Shown: piece by piece, positions 38,735 to 47,529 of the stretch | Layout: each line of letters begins with the position of its first letter | How positions within the stretch are numbered: the first letter of the stretch is position 1 | NCBI RefSeq assembly: GCF_001667945.1 | Contig: NZ_LZJK01000151.1 | Location: 16,573 to 80,572, forward strand | Length of the DNA stretch: 64,000 bases | Reading direction: 5' to 3' | From: Mycolicibacter sinensis | GTDB lineage: Bacteria > Actinomycetota > Actinomycetes > Mycobacteriales > Mycobacteriaceae | The notes under the pieces: model-generated | Databases searched by the model: none | Told to the model about the DNA's origin: nothing | Seen by the model: the letters and a program-made list of their open reading frames with translations, nothing else | Made by a program: the position numbers and the translations under genes

Positions 38735-40120
38735 ATGGTCCTCTTTCCCAATGCACTCGCGGTCGGGCTCGCCGCCGGTCTCATCGCCTCCCCGCTGCCG
38801 GGCGCCCAGACCCCCGAAATTCAGCTCACCGCAGCCGACGGCACGTCTTCACTGGGCGGCGGCACGGCACTGATTCTCGGCGGCAGCGGCTTGCCGACGC
38901 CGAGTCAGACCTACGCCGACTTCGCTGTCGCGGATTACCTGGCACCGCGCGGATTCACCGGCACGACGCAGATCGTCACCACCCCCGAAGGGCTCTACCC
39001 GTTCCTGGGCCCGTTCGGCTTGGTGTTCGACAAGTCCGAGGCGCAGGGCGCCCAACTGCTGGCCACCGCGATCGGGGACCAGATCGCCGGCGGGCAGGTG
39101 GACGCCGCGAACCCGGTGGTGGTGTTCGGCTATTCGCAGGGCGCCGACGTCGAGACCGTGGCCATGTCGCTGCTCGCCGAGCAGGGCGTGCCCCGCGACC
39201 TGGTGCACTTCGTGCTCGTCGGGGATCCCGCCAACCCCAACGGCGGCATGCTGGAACGGTTCAATCTGCCCGACGACAGCATGCCGACAATCCCCAGCCT
39301 GGGGCTCACATTCAGCGGTGCTACCCCCGATGATCTGTACCCGACCGACATCTACACCCACGAGTACGACGGATTCGCCGACTTCCCGCGGTACCCGATC
39401 AACTTCCTGGCCGACCTCAACGCCGCGCTGGGCATCATCTTCGAGCACACCACCTACCTGGGGCTCACGCCCGAGGAGATCGCCGACGCGGTAGCGCTGC
39501 CGACGGCGGCGGCCGACACCTTGACCAACTACTACATGCTGCCGGTCGACACCCTGCCGCTGCTGGCGCCGCTGCAGTTGCTGCCGTTCATCGGCGACCC
39601 GTTGGTCGACCTGCTGCAGCCGGCACTGCGAGTGCTGGTCAACCTGGGCTACGGCAACCTCGAACACGGCTGGGACCAGGGCTTCGCCGATCTGCCCACC
39701 CCGCTAGGCTTCCTGCCCGATGCCAGTGTGCTGCAACAGGTTCCGCAGGCACTGGCCGAAGGCCTGGTCAAGGGCGTCACCGATGCGTTGAAGGATCTGG
39801 CCGACCCGAACAACTACGTGTACTCGCTGCCGTCCTGGGCTGAGCAACTCGTCAAATCCGCGGAGATGCTGCCCGGAAGCCAATTCTCGGTGCTGTCGAT
39901 GGTGCCCACCACATCGGAAGATCTGTTCGGCACCTTCCCGCCGCACACCGGTATCCCACCGCTGGACATGCTCAGCGCGGTGCTGTTCACCCTGCCGCAG
40001 CTGGACTACCAGATCTTCACCAGCGAACTCGCCGACGGAAACCTGCTCGACGCGATCGGCACCCCGATCGCCGCCGACCTCGGGTTGTTGCCGTTGATCG
40101 TGGTGGGCGCGCTGTTCTGA
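38735..40120 (+). CDS. PE-PPE-domain serine hydrolase, secreted, without PE/PPE module
   Basis: A 461-residue protein with a short hydrophobic export signal (about 1-24) and, directly after it, the segment IQLTAAD. The following PE-PPE domain (about 45-270) is an alpha/beta hydrolase with the nucleophile elbow FGYSQG (Ser134), preceded by TALILGGSGLPTP. Family members are cutinase-like esterases or lipases of the mycobacterial cell envelope. There is no PE or PPE N-terminal domain, so it probably uses a general secretion route. ATG 38735 follows AGGGGG. It converges on serB2 with an 18-bp gap. Confidence 0.85.
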   Translation: MVLFPNALAVGLAAGLIASPLPGAQTPEIQLTAADGTSSLGGGTALILGGSGLPTPSQTYADFAVADYLAPRGFTGTTQIVTTPEGLYPFLGPFGLVFDKSEAQGAQLLATAIGDQIAGGQVDAANPVVVFGYSQGADVETVAMSLLAEQGVPRDLVHFVLVGDPANPNGGMLERFNLPDDSMPTIPSLGLTFSGATPDDLYPTDIYTHEYDGFADFPRYPINFLADLNAALGIIFEHTTYLGLTPEEIADAVALPTAAADTLTNYYMLPVDTLPLLAPLQLLPFIGDPLVDLLQPALRVLVNLGYGNLEHGWDQGFADLPTPLGFLPDASVLQQVPQALAEGLVKGVTDALKDLADPNNYVYSLPSWAEQLVKSAEMLPGSQFSVLSMVPTTSEDLFGTFPPHTGIPPLDMLSAVLFTLPQLDYQIFTSELADGNLLDAIGTPIAADLGLLPLIVVGALF

Positions 40121-40138
40121 CCGCGTCTGCTCGCCGGC

Positions 40139-41365
40139 TTATTCCGGGGGGATCTCGACCCGGCGCAGCACTCCGTCGTGGGCGTCGGCGGCCTCGATCT
40201 CGGCGCGGGTGACCCCCAGCAGGAACAGCACCGTGTCCAGGTACGGGTAGCTCAACGATGCATCGGCCACCTCGCGCAACGCCGGTTTGGCGTTGAACGC
40301 CACGCCCAACCCGGCGGCGGCCAGCATGTCGATATCGTTGGCGCCGTCGCCGACCGCGACGGTCTGCTCCAGCGGCACGCCGGCCCGGTCGGCGAACTCG
40401 CGCAGCGCGTCGGCCTTGCCCGCCCGGTCCACCACCGGCCCGATCACCCGGCCGGTGAGCTTGCCGTCGACGATCTCCAATTCGTTGGCGGCGACGAAGT
40501 CCAGCTTCAGCTCGGCGGCCAGCGGTGCGATCACCTGCCGGAACCCACCGGAGACCACCCCGCATTTGAACCCCAGCCGGCGCAACGTGCGCAGCGTGGT
40601 GCGTGCCCCCGGGGTGAGCTCGATCTGCCCGGCCACTTCGTCGATGACACCGGCGGGAAGGCCGGCGAGGGTGGCTACCCGGTGATGCAGCGACTCGGCG
40701 AAGTCGAGTTCGCCGCGCATCGCGGCCTCGGTGATCGCCGCAACCGCGTCCCCGGCCCCGGCCCGGGCGGCGAGCATCTCGATGACCTCGCCCTGGATCA
40801 GCGTGGAGTCGACGTCGAAGACGATCAGGCGCTTGGTCCGCCGCGACAGGCTGGCGTCTTGGAATGCCACGTCGACCCGCTGCTGGGCGGCGACCTGGCT
40901 CAGCGCGGACTGCAACTCACCGGCCGCGCCGGGCGGCACCGATACCCGCAGTTCCAGCCCGGTCACCGGGTAGTCCGAGACGCCCCGGATCATGTCGATG
41001 TTGGCGTCGATCTCCGCGATCTCGCTGGCCAGCGCCCCGAGGGCGGCGGCGGTCACCGGCCGTCCCAGGACCACGATCCGGTGCGTGGACGGCACGGCGA
41101 TGATCGGGGCGTCGTCGCTGCGCTCGATCGTGACGTCCAGGCCCACGCCGTGGATGGCCGCGGTGACCTCGGCAGCAAACGCCGATCCGTCGGCCACATC
41201 CGGTACTGCAGACACCAGCACGCCCAGAGTCAGCCGGCCGCGGACCACGACCTGTTCGACGTTGAGCAGCTCGATCCGATACCGCGACAGCACCTCGAAG
41301 AGCGCTGATGTCACGCCCGGCTGATCGACGCCGGTGACGGTGATCAACACCGGCACCTTGGGCAT
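40139..41365 (-). CDS. serB2: Phosphoserine phosphatase SerB2
   Basis: Performs the last step of serine biosynthesis, phosphoserine to serine, in the cytoplasm. The 408-residue protein has two N-terminal ACT domains (about 5-80 and 95-170; VLITVTGVDQPGVTSALFEV starts the first), which bind effectors such as serine, and a C-terminal HAD phosphatase with FDVDSTLIQGE (Asp184, Asp186), SGGFRQV, and GDGANDIDM. ATG 41365 matches the known family start; an in-frame start at 41485 would overlap ctaD. Counterpart of Rv3042c. Confidence 0.95.
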   Translation of the reverse strand: MPKVPVLITVTGVDQPGVTSALFEVLSRYRIELLNVEQVVVRGRLTLGVLVSAVPDVADGSAFAAEVTAAIHGVGLDVTIERSDDAPIIAVPSTHRIVVLGRPVTAAALGALASEIAEIDANIDMIRGVSDYPVTGLELRVSVPPGAAGELQSALSQVAAQQRVDVAFQDASLSRRTKRLIVFDVDSTLIQGEVIEMLAARAGAGDAVAAITEAAMRGELDFAESLHHRVATLAGLPAGVIDEVAGQIELTPGARTTLRTLRRLGFKCGVVSGGFRQVIAPLAAELKLDFVAANELEIVDGKLTGRVIGPVVDRAGKADALREFADRAGVPLEQTVAVGDGANDIDMLAAAGLGVAFNAKPALREVADASLSYPYLDTVLFLLGVTRAEIEAADAHDGVLRRVEIPPE

Positions 41366-41423
41366 GCTCACCCGCGGCGGCCGCCCGACCCGACCCGGCG
41401 CCGCCTCACCCCCAGCGGACTCA

Positions 41424-43151
41424 TCAAGCGTTTGCGGGCTCGTACAGCTCGTCGCCGGGGTGGCGGCCGACGTGCGCCTCGGCACGCAGCCGATCGATCA
41501 TGTGCGGGTAGTGCAGCTCGAAAGCCGGCCGCTCCGAACGGATCCGGGGCAGCTCGGTGAAGTTGTGCCGCGGCGGCGGGCAGCTAGTCGCCCACTCCAG
41601 CGAGTTGCCGTAGCCCCACGGGTCGTCCACGGTGACAACCTCGCCGTACCGCCAGCTCTTGAAGACGTTCCAGGTGAAGGCCAGCATCGAGGCACCCAGG
41701 ATGAAAGCTCCGACGGTGGAGACGATGTTGAACGGCTGGAATCCGTCGGTCGGCAGGTAGTCGGCGTACCGCCGCGGCATACCCATGTTGCCCAGCCAGT
41801 GCTGAATCAAGAACGTGGTGTGGAACCCGATGAACGTCAGCCAGAAGTGCAGCTTGCCCAGCCGCTCGTCGAGCAGGCGACCGGTCATCTTGGGGAACCA
41901 GAAGTAGATTCCGGCGAAGGTGGCGAACACGATGGTGCCGAACAGCACGTAGTGGAAGTGCGCGATCAAGAAGTAGCTGTCGCTGACGTGGAAGTCGATC
42001 GGCGGGCTGGCCAGCATCACCCCGGTCAGGCCGCCGGCCAGGAACGTGACGAGGAAGCCGAGCGAAAACAGCATCGGCGTCTCGAACGTCATCTGGCCCC
42101 GCCACATCGTGCCGATCCAGTTGAAGAACTTCAGCCCGGTCGGGATGGCGATCATCAGCGTCAGCAGCGAGAAGAACGGCAGCAGCACCGCGCCGGTGGC
42201 GTACATGTGGTGCGCCCACACCGCAGTCGACAGCCCGGCGATGCTCATCGTCGCGTAGACCAGGGTGACGTAGCCGAAGATCGGCTTGCGGGAGAACACC
42301 GGGAACACTTCGCTGACGATGCCGAAGAACGGCAGCGCGATGATATAGACCTCGGGATGGCCGAAGAACCAGAACAGGTGTTGCCATAGCAACTCACCGC
42401 CGTTGGCGGAGTCGTAGATATGCCCGCCCAGGTGCCGGTCGACGGCCAGGCCCAGCAGGGCCGCGGTCAGCAGCGGGAACACGATCAGCACCATGATCGA
42501 GGTGACCAGGATGTTCCAGGTGAAGATCGGCATCCGGAACATGGTCATCCCCGGCGCGCGCATGCAGGCCACGGTGGTGATCATGTTCACCCCGCCCAGG
42601 ATGGTGCCCAGACCACTGACCGCCAGGCCCATGATCCACAGGTCCCCGCCGGCGCCCGGCGAGTGCACGGCGTTGCTCAGCGGGGTGTAGCCGGTCCAGC
42701 CGAAGTCGGCTGCACCGCCGGGGGTGATGAACCCGGCCAGCGCGATCGTCGCACCGCACACGAACAGCCAGAACGAGAATGCGTTGAGCCGCGGGAACGC
42801 CACGTCGGGCGCGCCGATCTGCAGCGGCAGCACCAGGTTGGCGAAGCCGAACACGATCGGGGTGGCATAGAACAGCAGCATGATCGTGCCGTGCATGGTG
42901 AACAGCTGGTTGAACTGCTCATTGGACAGGAACTGCAGGCCCGGCGCGGCGAGCTCGGTGCGCATCAGCAGCGCCAGCAGGCCGCCGATGAAGAAGAACA
43001 CCATGCAGGCGACGCAGTACATGATGCCGATCAGCTTGTGATCGGTCGTGGTGATCACCTTGTAGAGCAGGCCGCCCTTGGGGCCCATCAACGGTGGGAA
43101 CGGCCGACTCGGCTCGAGTTCTGCGCGCGGGGGTGCTTCGGCGGTCAACAT
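41424..43151 (-). CDS. ctaD: Cytochrome c oxidase (aa3) subunit I
   Basis: The catalytic subunit of the aa3 oxidase, carrying heme a and the heme a3-CuB centre; it passes electrons to oxygen and pumps protons. About 575 residues with twelve membrane helices. Ligand regions: FTMHGTIMLLF (heme a), GHPEVYIIALP with the crosslinked His-Tyr, the WAHHMYATG CuB histidines, and the HFHYVLFGT heme ligands. Several starts are possible (ATG 43169, 43163 and 43151, or TTG 43148); the GGAGGA site fits the last two. Other oxidase subunits are not adjacent, as is usual in mycobacteria. Counterpart of Rv3043c. Confidence 0.96.
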   Translation of the reverse strand: MLTAEAPPRAELEPSRPFPPLMGPKGGLLYKVITTTDHKLIGIMYCVACMVFFFIGGLLALLMRTELAAPGLQFLSNEQFNQLFTMHGTIMLLFYATPIVFGFANLVLPLQIGAPDVAFPRLNAFSFWLFVCGATIALAGFITPGGAADFGWTGYTPLSNAVHSPGAGGDLWIMGLAVSGLGTILGGVNMITTVACMRAPGMTMFRMPIFTWNILVTSIMVLIVFPLLTAALLGLAVDRHLGGHIYDSANGGELLWQHLFWFFGHPEVYIIALPFFGIVSEVFPVFSRKPIFGYVTLVYATMSIAGLSTAVWAHHMYATGAVLLPFFSLLTLMIAIPTGLKFFNWIGTMWRGQMTFETPMLFSLGFLVTFLAGGLTGVMLASPPIDFHVSDSYFLIAHFHYVLFGTIVFATFAGIYFWFPKMTGRLLDERLGKLHFWLTFIGFHTTFLIQHWLGNMGMPRRYADYLPTDGFQPFNIVSTVGAFILGASMLAFTWNVFKSWRYGEVVTVDDPWGYGNSLEWATSCPPPRHNFTELPRIRSERPAFELHYPHMIDRLRAEAHVGRHPGDELYEPANA

Positions 43152-43287
43152 TCCTCCAAACATGGGCATCCCGGGAACTTGGGTCGAATCCTAACCCCGG
43201 CCGTCGCCGCGCCGGTATAGGCCTCCTACAAACTGTCGTATTCGTCTCCCCGGCGGGCGCGCCGCGCCCGGGTGTTACCGTCACCGC

Positions 43288-44367
43288 GTGAGCAGGGCGG
43301 ACCGGCGAGCGGTGTCGGCGGCAGCACTGGCCGTGCTGCTGGCCGCGGTCTCGGGCTGCGCCGGCGAGGGGCCGGAATCGGTGCCGACGTCCACCAGCAC
43401 CACCATGGTCGCCGGGGCCGGGGTGCTGGGCAACGATCGTCGGCCCGACGAGTCCTGTGCGGCCGAGCCGGCCCGGGCCGACGCGGGGCCACCGATGCGG
43501 TCGGTGCACAACGCGGCCGGCGTGGAGCCGCCCAGCGTCGAGGTGCCCGAGAACGCGGAGCGCATCGTGGTGCTCTCCGGTGATCAGCTCGATGCCCTGT
43601 GCGCGCTCGGCCTGCAGTCGCGCATCGTCGGGGCGGCGCTGCCGGAGGGCTCGGAGAACCAGCCGGCGTATCTGGGCGCGGTGGTGCACGACCTGCCGGC
43701 GGTGGGCACCCGCAGCAATCCGGACACCGACGCCGTCGCCGCATTGCACCCGGATCTGATCCTGGGAGCCCACGGCCTGACGCCGGGGTATGCGGAGCTG
43801 GCGGCGATTGCCCCGACGGTGTTCACCGGAGCACCGGGGATGGCATGGGAGGACAACGTGCGCGGCGTCGGCGCCGCGACCGCGCGCAGCGGCGCCGCCG
43901 ACCAAGTGCTCGACAAGTTCAGCGAGAAGGCGACCGAGACCGGCGAGGCCAGTGACGCCACCCACTTCCAAGCCTCGGTGGTTGCACTCACCGACAACGG
44001 CGTGCGGGTGTACGGGGCGGCCAACTTCGCTGCCAGTGTGCTCAAGGCCGTCGGGGTGGACCGGCCGCCATCGCAACGGTTCACCGACCGGCCCTACATC
44101 GAAATCGCCGCAGCCGACGGCGATCTCGGCGGCCGCGCGGACTTCTCGGCGGCCGACGGCGACATCGTCTACGTGTCGTTTGCCTCACCGGCGGCCAAGG
44201 CGCGGGCGGCCGCCGTGTTCGACAGCGTCTCCTGGCGCCGGTTGGCGGCCAACCGTGACAGCCGGGTGTTCGTGGTCAACAACGAGGTGTGGCAGACCGG
44301 GCAGGGACCGGTCGCGGCCCGCGGCGTGGTCGACGACCTGCGCTGGCTGAACGCGCCGATCAACTAG
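43288..44367 (+). CDS. fecB: Iron-siderophore-type substrate-binding lipoprotein FecB
   Basis: A 359-residue periplasmic-binding-type lipoprotein. The signal sequence ends in the lipobox VSGC (Cys24). The mature part is a two-lobed FepB/BtuF-like fold with ERIVVLSGDQLDALCALGL near its start and HPDLILGAHGL marking the first lobe. Predicted to bind ferric siderophore or heme-like ligands at the cell surface. No permease or ATPase genes are adjacent. GTG start at 43288. It is divergent from ctaD across 136 bp. Counterpart of Rv3044. Confidence 0.9.
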   Translation: MSRADRRAVSAAALAVLLAAVSGCAGEGPESVPTSTSTTMVAGAGVLGNDRRPDESCAAEPARADAGPPMRSVHNAAGVEPPSVEVPENAERIVVLSGDQLDALCALGLQSRIVGAALPEGSENQPAYLGAVVHDLPAVGTRSNPDTDAVAALHPDLILGAHGLTPGYAELAAIAPTVFTGAPGMAWEDNVRGVGAATARSGAADQVLDKFSEKATETGEASDATHFQASVVALTDNGVRVYGAANFAASVLKAVGVDRPPSQRFTDRPYIEIAAADGDLGGRADFSAADGDIVYVSFASPAAKARAAAVFDSVSWRRLAANRDSRVFVVNNEVWQTGQGPVAARGVVDDLRWLNAPIN

Positions 44368-44687
44368 CCCGGCCGCTGCGGCGATCACCTGCCGCAGCTC
44401 GACCGGCGCCGGCTGACGGGCCTCCTCGGCCTCGTCGCGCTGTACTTGCGCCCGTTGGCATTGCGCCGCAAGCCGACAGGTCTCAAGCACCGTCGCCTCG
44501 GTGCCCGGCCACCGGCTCCCACTCAAAATTCTCTTTTCGGTGTGAAGCGCGGAAAATTTACTGCAGTGCAGAAGTTTTCACTCGGCTGACCTTCCATTGG
44601 CGGCCGGTGATCGCGGCAATTATCGGCGTGGCGTCGGACGCCTCCGTTTTCGGCGACGGCAAACTCCGGCCGCAGTACGCTCATGCC
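44368..44687. other. 320-bp gap between fecB and the hydrolase-cyclase gene
   Basis: The first ~150 bp are GC-rich; on the minus strand they hold an open frame (start near 44526) that continues antisense into fecB, and I do not accept it as a gene. The next part is AT-richer and contains CTGCA-G-TGCAG (44561-44571), a 5-bp-arm palindrome flanked by AAAATTT and AGTTTTC, which looks like a promoter/operator zone for the downstream cyclase gene. An in-frame GTG at 44628 is an alternative start of that gene. Confidence 0.4.
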
Positions 44688-46247
44688 GTGCCCGAAACGT
44701 CATACGCCAAGTGTGGCGATCTCAGCCTGGCCTATCAGGTATTCGGTGACGGGCCGATCGAGCTGGTCGTCGTCGGGCCTTTCGTCAGCCACATCGAGCT
44801 GGCCTGGACCCTCCCCCAATTCAAAGCGTTCGTTGACCAGCTCGCGACGTTCTGTCGCGTTGCCTGGTTCGACAAGGCCGGCGTCGGGCTGTCGGACCCG
44901 GTGCCAAAAGTTCGAACGTTGGAGGAACGCGCCGCCGAGATCGAGGCGGTCATGGATGCCGTCGGCTTCGGACAGGCCGTGGTGTGCGGTCTCAGTGACG
45001 GCGGGCCGGTCGCCATCATGTTCGCGGCAACATGGCCGGCGCGAACGCGGGCGCTGATCCTTTCCGGCACAGTGCCCTATTGGGGCTTCGAGGGCTGGGA
45101 CGACCTAGACCGAGACCCGGCCGAGCTGCGGGCACGCTTCCTTGCCGAACTGGGCGAGGACTACACGCCGTCGATCGAGCAGCTGGCCCGCTTCCAGCAA
45201 GCCGGCCGCACGGTGCGCTCCGGGTGGGGCAACGGTGAGACAGCCAGCATCAGTGCCCCCTCGGTCGGGTCGGTACGCCAGCTCGCGATGTGCGAGCGCA
45301 TGAGCGCGAGCCCGGGGATGGCGCGGGCATCGTTTGAAGCGGCGTTTCTGATCGACGTGCGGCCGATCCTGCCGACACTCACCGCGCCCACGCTGGTCAT
45401 CCATGCCCGCGAGGACCACGCGGTTCCGGTGCAGGGCGGACGGTATCTCGCCGCCCATATCCCCGGCGCGCGGTACCTGGAGGTCGAAGGCATAGACCAC
45501 GCACCCTTTTTGACCGAGCCCGACAAGATCCTGACTGAGATCGAGGAGTTCCTCACCGGTAGCCATGCGGCGCCGTCGCAGTCACATCGCGCCCTGCGCA
45601 CAGTGTTGTTCACCGACATCGTCGCCTCGACGGAACGTGCCGCTGCCACCGGTGACGAACGGTGGCGAGCGGTGCTTCAGCGCTTCGGTGAGGTCACCGC
45701 CGAACTGACGAAGCGGTTCAGCGGCGCGGTGGTGAAGAGCACCGGCGACGGCCATCTCGCCACCTTCGACGGCCCGACACAGGCGATCCGCTGTGCCGAG
45801 GCATTACAGACCGACGCCGACACCCTGGGCATCGAGATCCGGGTAGGCATCCACACTGGTGAGTGCGAACTGATCGACAACGACATTGCCGGAATGGCGG
45901 TGCACATCGCGGCGCGGATCGTCGGCCAGGCCGGCGCCGGGGAGATTCTGGTCTCGCGCACGGTGCGCGACCTGGTCGTCGGCTCGGGCACGGGCTTCGA
46001 GGACCGCGGCAGCGTCGAGCTACGCGGCGTTCCCGGCACCTGGCAACTCCTGGCCGTCGATCGCAACGGCCCGCCGGCCGGATCCGCCGAGGCCGAACTG
46101 GCGTCGACGCCAACTCCGGGCCCTCAGACCTCGATGCGCCGCTCGGACCGTGCCGTCGCGGTGATGGCACGGCAGACACCGTGGCTGCTGCGCGGGGCCG
46201 CCCGCCTCGCTTTGACCACCCGCCGCAGAGGAACCGTGGCACGCTGA
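44688..46247 (+). CDS. Alpha/beta-hydrolase fused to a class III adenylate cyclase (LipJ/Rv1900c-like)
   Basis: A 519-residue two-domain protein. Residues ~5-290 are an alpha/beta hydrolase with GLSDGG (Ser103) and His271 in GIDHAPF. Residues ~303-475 are a class III nucleotidyl cyclase: metal-binding Asp310 (FTDIVASTE) and Asp354 (STGDGH), the purine-pocket Lys350 and Asp399, and HIAAR (406-410) with the transition-state Arg410. The His in place of the usual Asn also occurs in Rv1900c. It is predicted to make cAMP, perhaps in response to a ligand in the hydrolase pocket. The C-terminal ~45 residues are basic. The start is uncertain (GTG 44688 or 44628), with no clear ribosome binding site. 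Confidence 0.87.
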   Translation: MPETSYAKCGDLSLAYQVFGDGPIELVVVGPFVSHIELAWTLPQFKAFVDQLATFCRVAWFDKAGVGLSDPVPKVRTLEERAAEIEAVMDAVGFGQAVVCGLSDGGPVAIMFAATWPARTRALILSGTVPYWGFEGWDDLDRDPAELRARFLAELGEDYTPSIEQLARFQQAGRTVRSGWGNGETASISAPSVGSVRQLAMCERMSASPGMARASFEAAFLIDVRPILPTLTAPTLVIHAREDHAVPVQGGRYLAAHIPGARYLEVEGIDHAPFLTEPDKILTEIEEFLTGSHAAPSQSHRALRTVLFTDIVASTERAAATGDERWRAVLQRFGEVTAELTKRFSGAVVKSTGDGHLATFDGPTQAIRCAEALQTDADTLGIEIRVGIHTGECELIDNDIAGMAVHIAARIVGQAGAGEILVSRTVRDLVVGSGTGFEDRGSVELRGVPGTWQLLAVDRNGPPAGSAEAELASTPTPGPQTSMRRSDRAVAVMARQTPWLLRGAARLALTTRRRGTVAR

Positions 46248-46461
46248 GCCGCGACGCCGGCTACGCCCCACCACGGTGCGGCAGTGACCTGCAGAGGGAT
46301 GTGTCAAAGATTACGTGACGGCCCCATCATCACCCCCACGCTGGGCAAACAGCGCCTCGGCATCGCGCCTGCGCAGAGCAGCCGGCGGCCCGAGAGAACT
46401 TACTTCGCTAGGCTATATAAAAACGATGAAAACGCCGCCGAATCGAAGAGGGATATCACCG

Positions 46462-47514
46462 ATGAGCACCGTTTCCGCGTACGCCGCAACGGCGCCGGAC
46501 GCGCCGCTGAGCAAGACCACCATCACCCGCCGCGAGCCCGGCCCGCACGACGTCGCCTTTGATATCGCCTTCGCCGGAATCTGCCACTCCGACATCCACA
46601 CCGTCAGGGCCGAATGGGGCCGCCCGCAGTACCCCCTGGTGCCCGGACATGAGATCGCCGGTGTGGTGACCGCGGTCGGCGCGCAAGTCACCAAATTCAA
46701 GGTCGGCGACCGTGTCGGGGTCGGCTGTTTTGTCGACTCCTGCCGCGAGTGCCCCAGCTGCCTGGCCGGCCAGGAGCAGTACTGCACCGGCGGCGGCATG
46801 GTCGGCACCTACGCCGGCGTCGACCGCGACGGCCAGCCCACCCAGGGCGGCTACAGCGGCGGGATCGTCGTCGACGAGAACTACGTGCTGCGCATCCCGG
46901 ATGAGATCCCCCTGGATGCGGCTGCACCGCTGCTGTGCGCCGGCATCACCACGTACTCGCCGCTGCGGCACTGGAATGTGGGGCCGGGCAAGCGAATTGC
47001 CGTCGTCGGTCTCGGCGGCCTGGGCCACATGGCCGTCAAGCTCGGCACCGCCATGGGCGCCGAGGTCACCGTGCTGTCCCAGTCGCTGAAGAAGATGGAG
47101 GACGGCCTGCGATTGGGCGCCCAGCACTACTACGCCACCAGCGACCCCGAGACGTTCAAGAAGCTACGCAACGGCTTCGACGTCATCTTGAACACCGTCT
47201 CGGCGAGCCTGGACCTGGGCGCGTATCTGAACCTGCTCACGCTGGACGGCACCCTGGTCGAGTTGGGCATGCCCGAGCACGCGCTGGCGGTGCCACCGGG
47301 TCCGCTGGTGCGGATGCGACGCAGCGTGTCGGGGTCGTTGATCGGCGGGATCGCCGAGACGCAGGAGATGCTGGACTTCTGCGCGGCGCACGGTGTGCGC
47401 CCCGAGATCGAGGTCATCGAGCCGGACTACGTCAACACCGCCTACGAGCGGGTGCTGGCCTCCGACGTGCGCTACCGCTTCGTCATCGACACCGAGTGGC
47501 TACGGCAGTCCTGA
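46462..47514 (+). CDS. adhC: NADP-dependent zinc alcohol dehydrogenase AdhC
   Basis: A 350-residue cinnamyl-alcohol/YahK-type dehydrogenase acting on aldehydes and primary alcohols with NADP(H). Catalytic zinc ligands are Cys41 (GICHSD) and His63 (PGHE); the structural zinc Cys cluster is Cys94, 97, 100 and 108. The nucleotide motif is GLGGLGHMAV. ATG 46462 follows GAAGAGGG and gives the MSTVSAYAA start known from Rv3045. The 214-bp upstream gap is partly AT-rich with a TATATA at 46414-46419 that may serve as -10, though no -35 is obvious. Confidence 0.92.
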   Translation: MSTVSAYAATAPDAPLSKTTITRREPGPHDVAFDIAFAGICHSDIHTVRAEWGRPQYPLVPGHEIAGVVTAVGAQVTKFKVGDRVGVGCFVDSCRECPSCLAGQEQYCTGGGMVGTYAGVDRDGQPTQGGYSGGIVVDENYVLRIPDEIPLDAAAPLLCAGITTYSPLRHWNVGPGKRIAVVGLGGLGHMAVKLGTAMGAEVTVLSQSLKKMEDGLRLGAQHYYATSDPETFKKLRNGFDVILNTVSASLDLGAYLNLLTLDGTLVELGMPEHALAVPPGPLVRMRRSVSGSLIGGIAETQEMLDFCAAHGVRPEIEVIEPDYVNTAYERVLASDVRYRFVIDTEWLRQS

Positions 47515-47529
47515 GCGCCGGGCCGGGAC

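Noticed and set aside
44185..44526. 113-codon minus-strand frame in the gap after fecB
   Set aside because: The first 50 codons look protein-like, but the frame continues antisense into the fecB lipoprotein gene, has no ribosome binding site I can see and matches no family I know.
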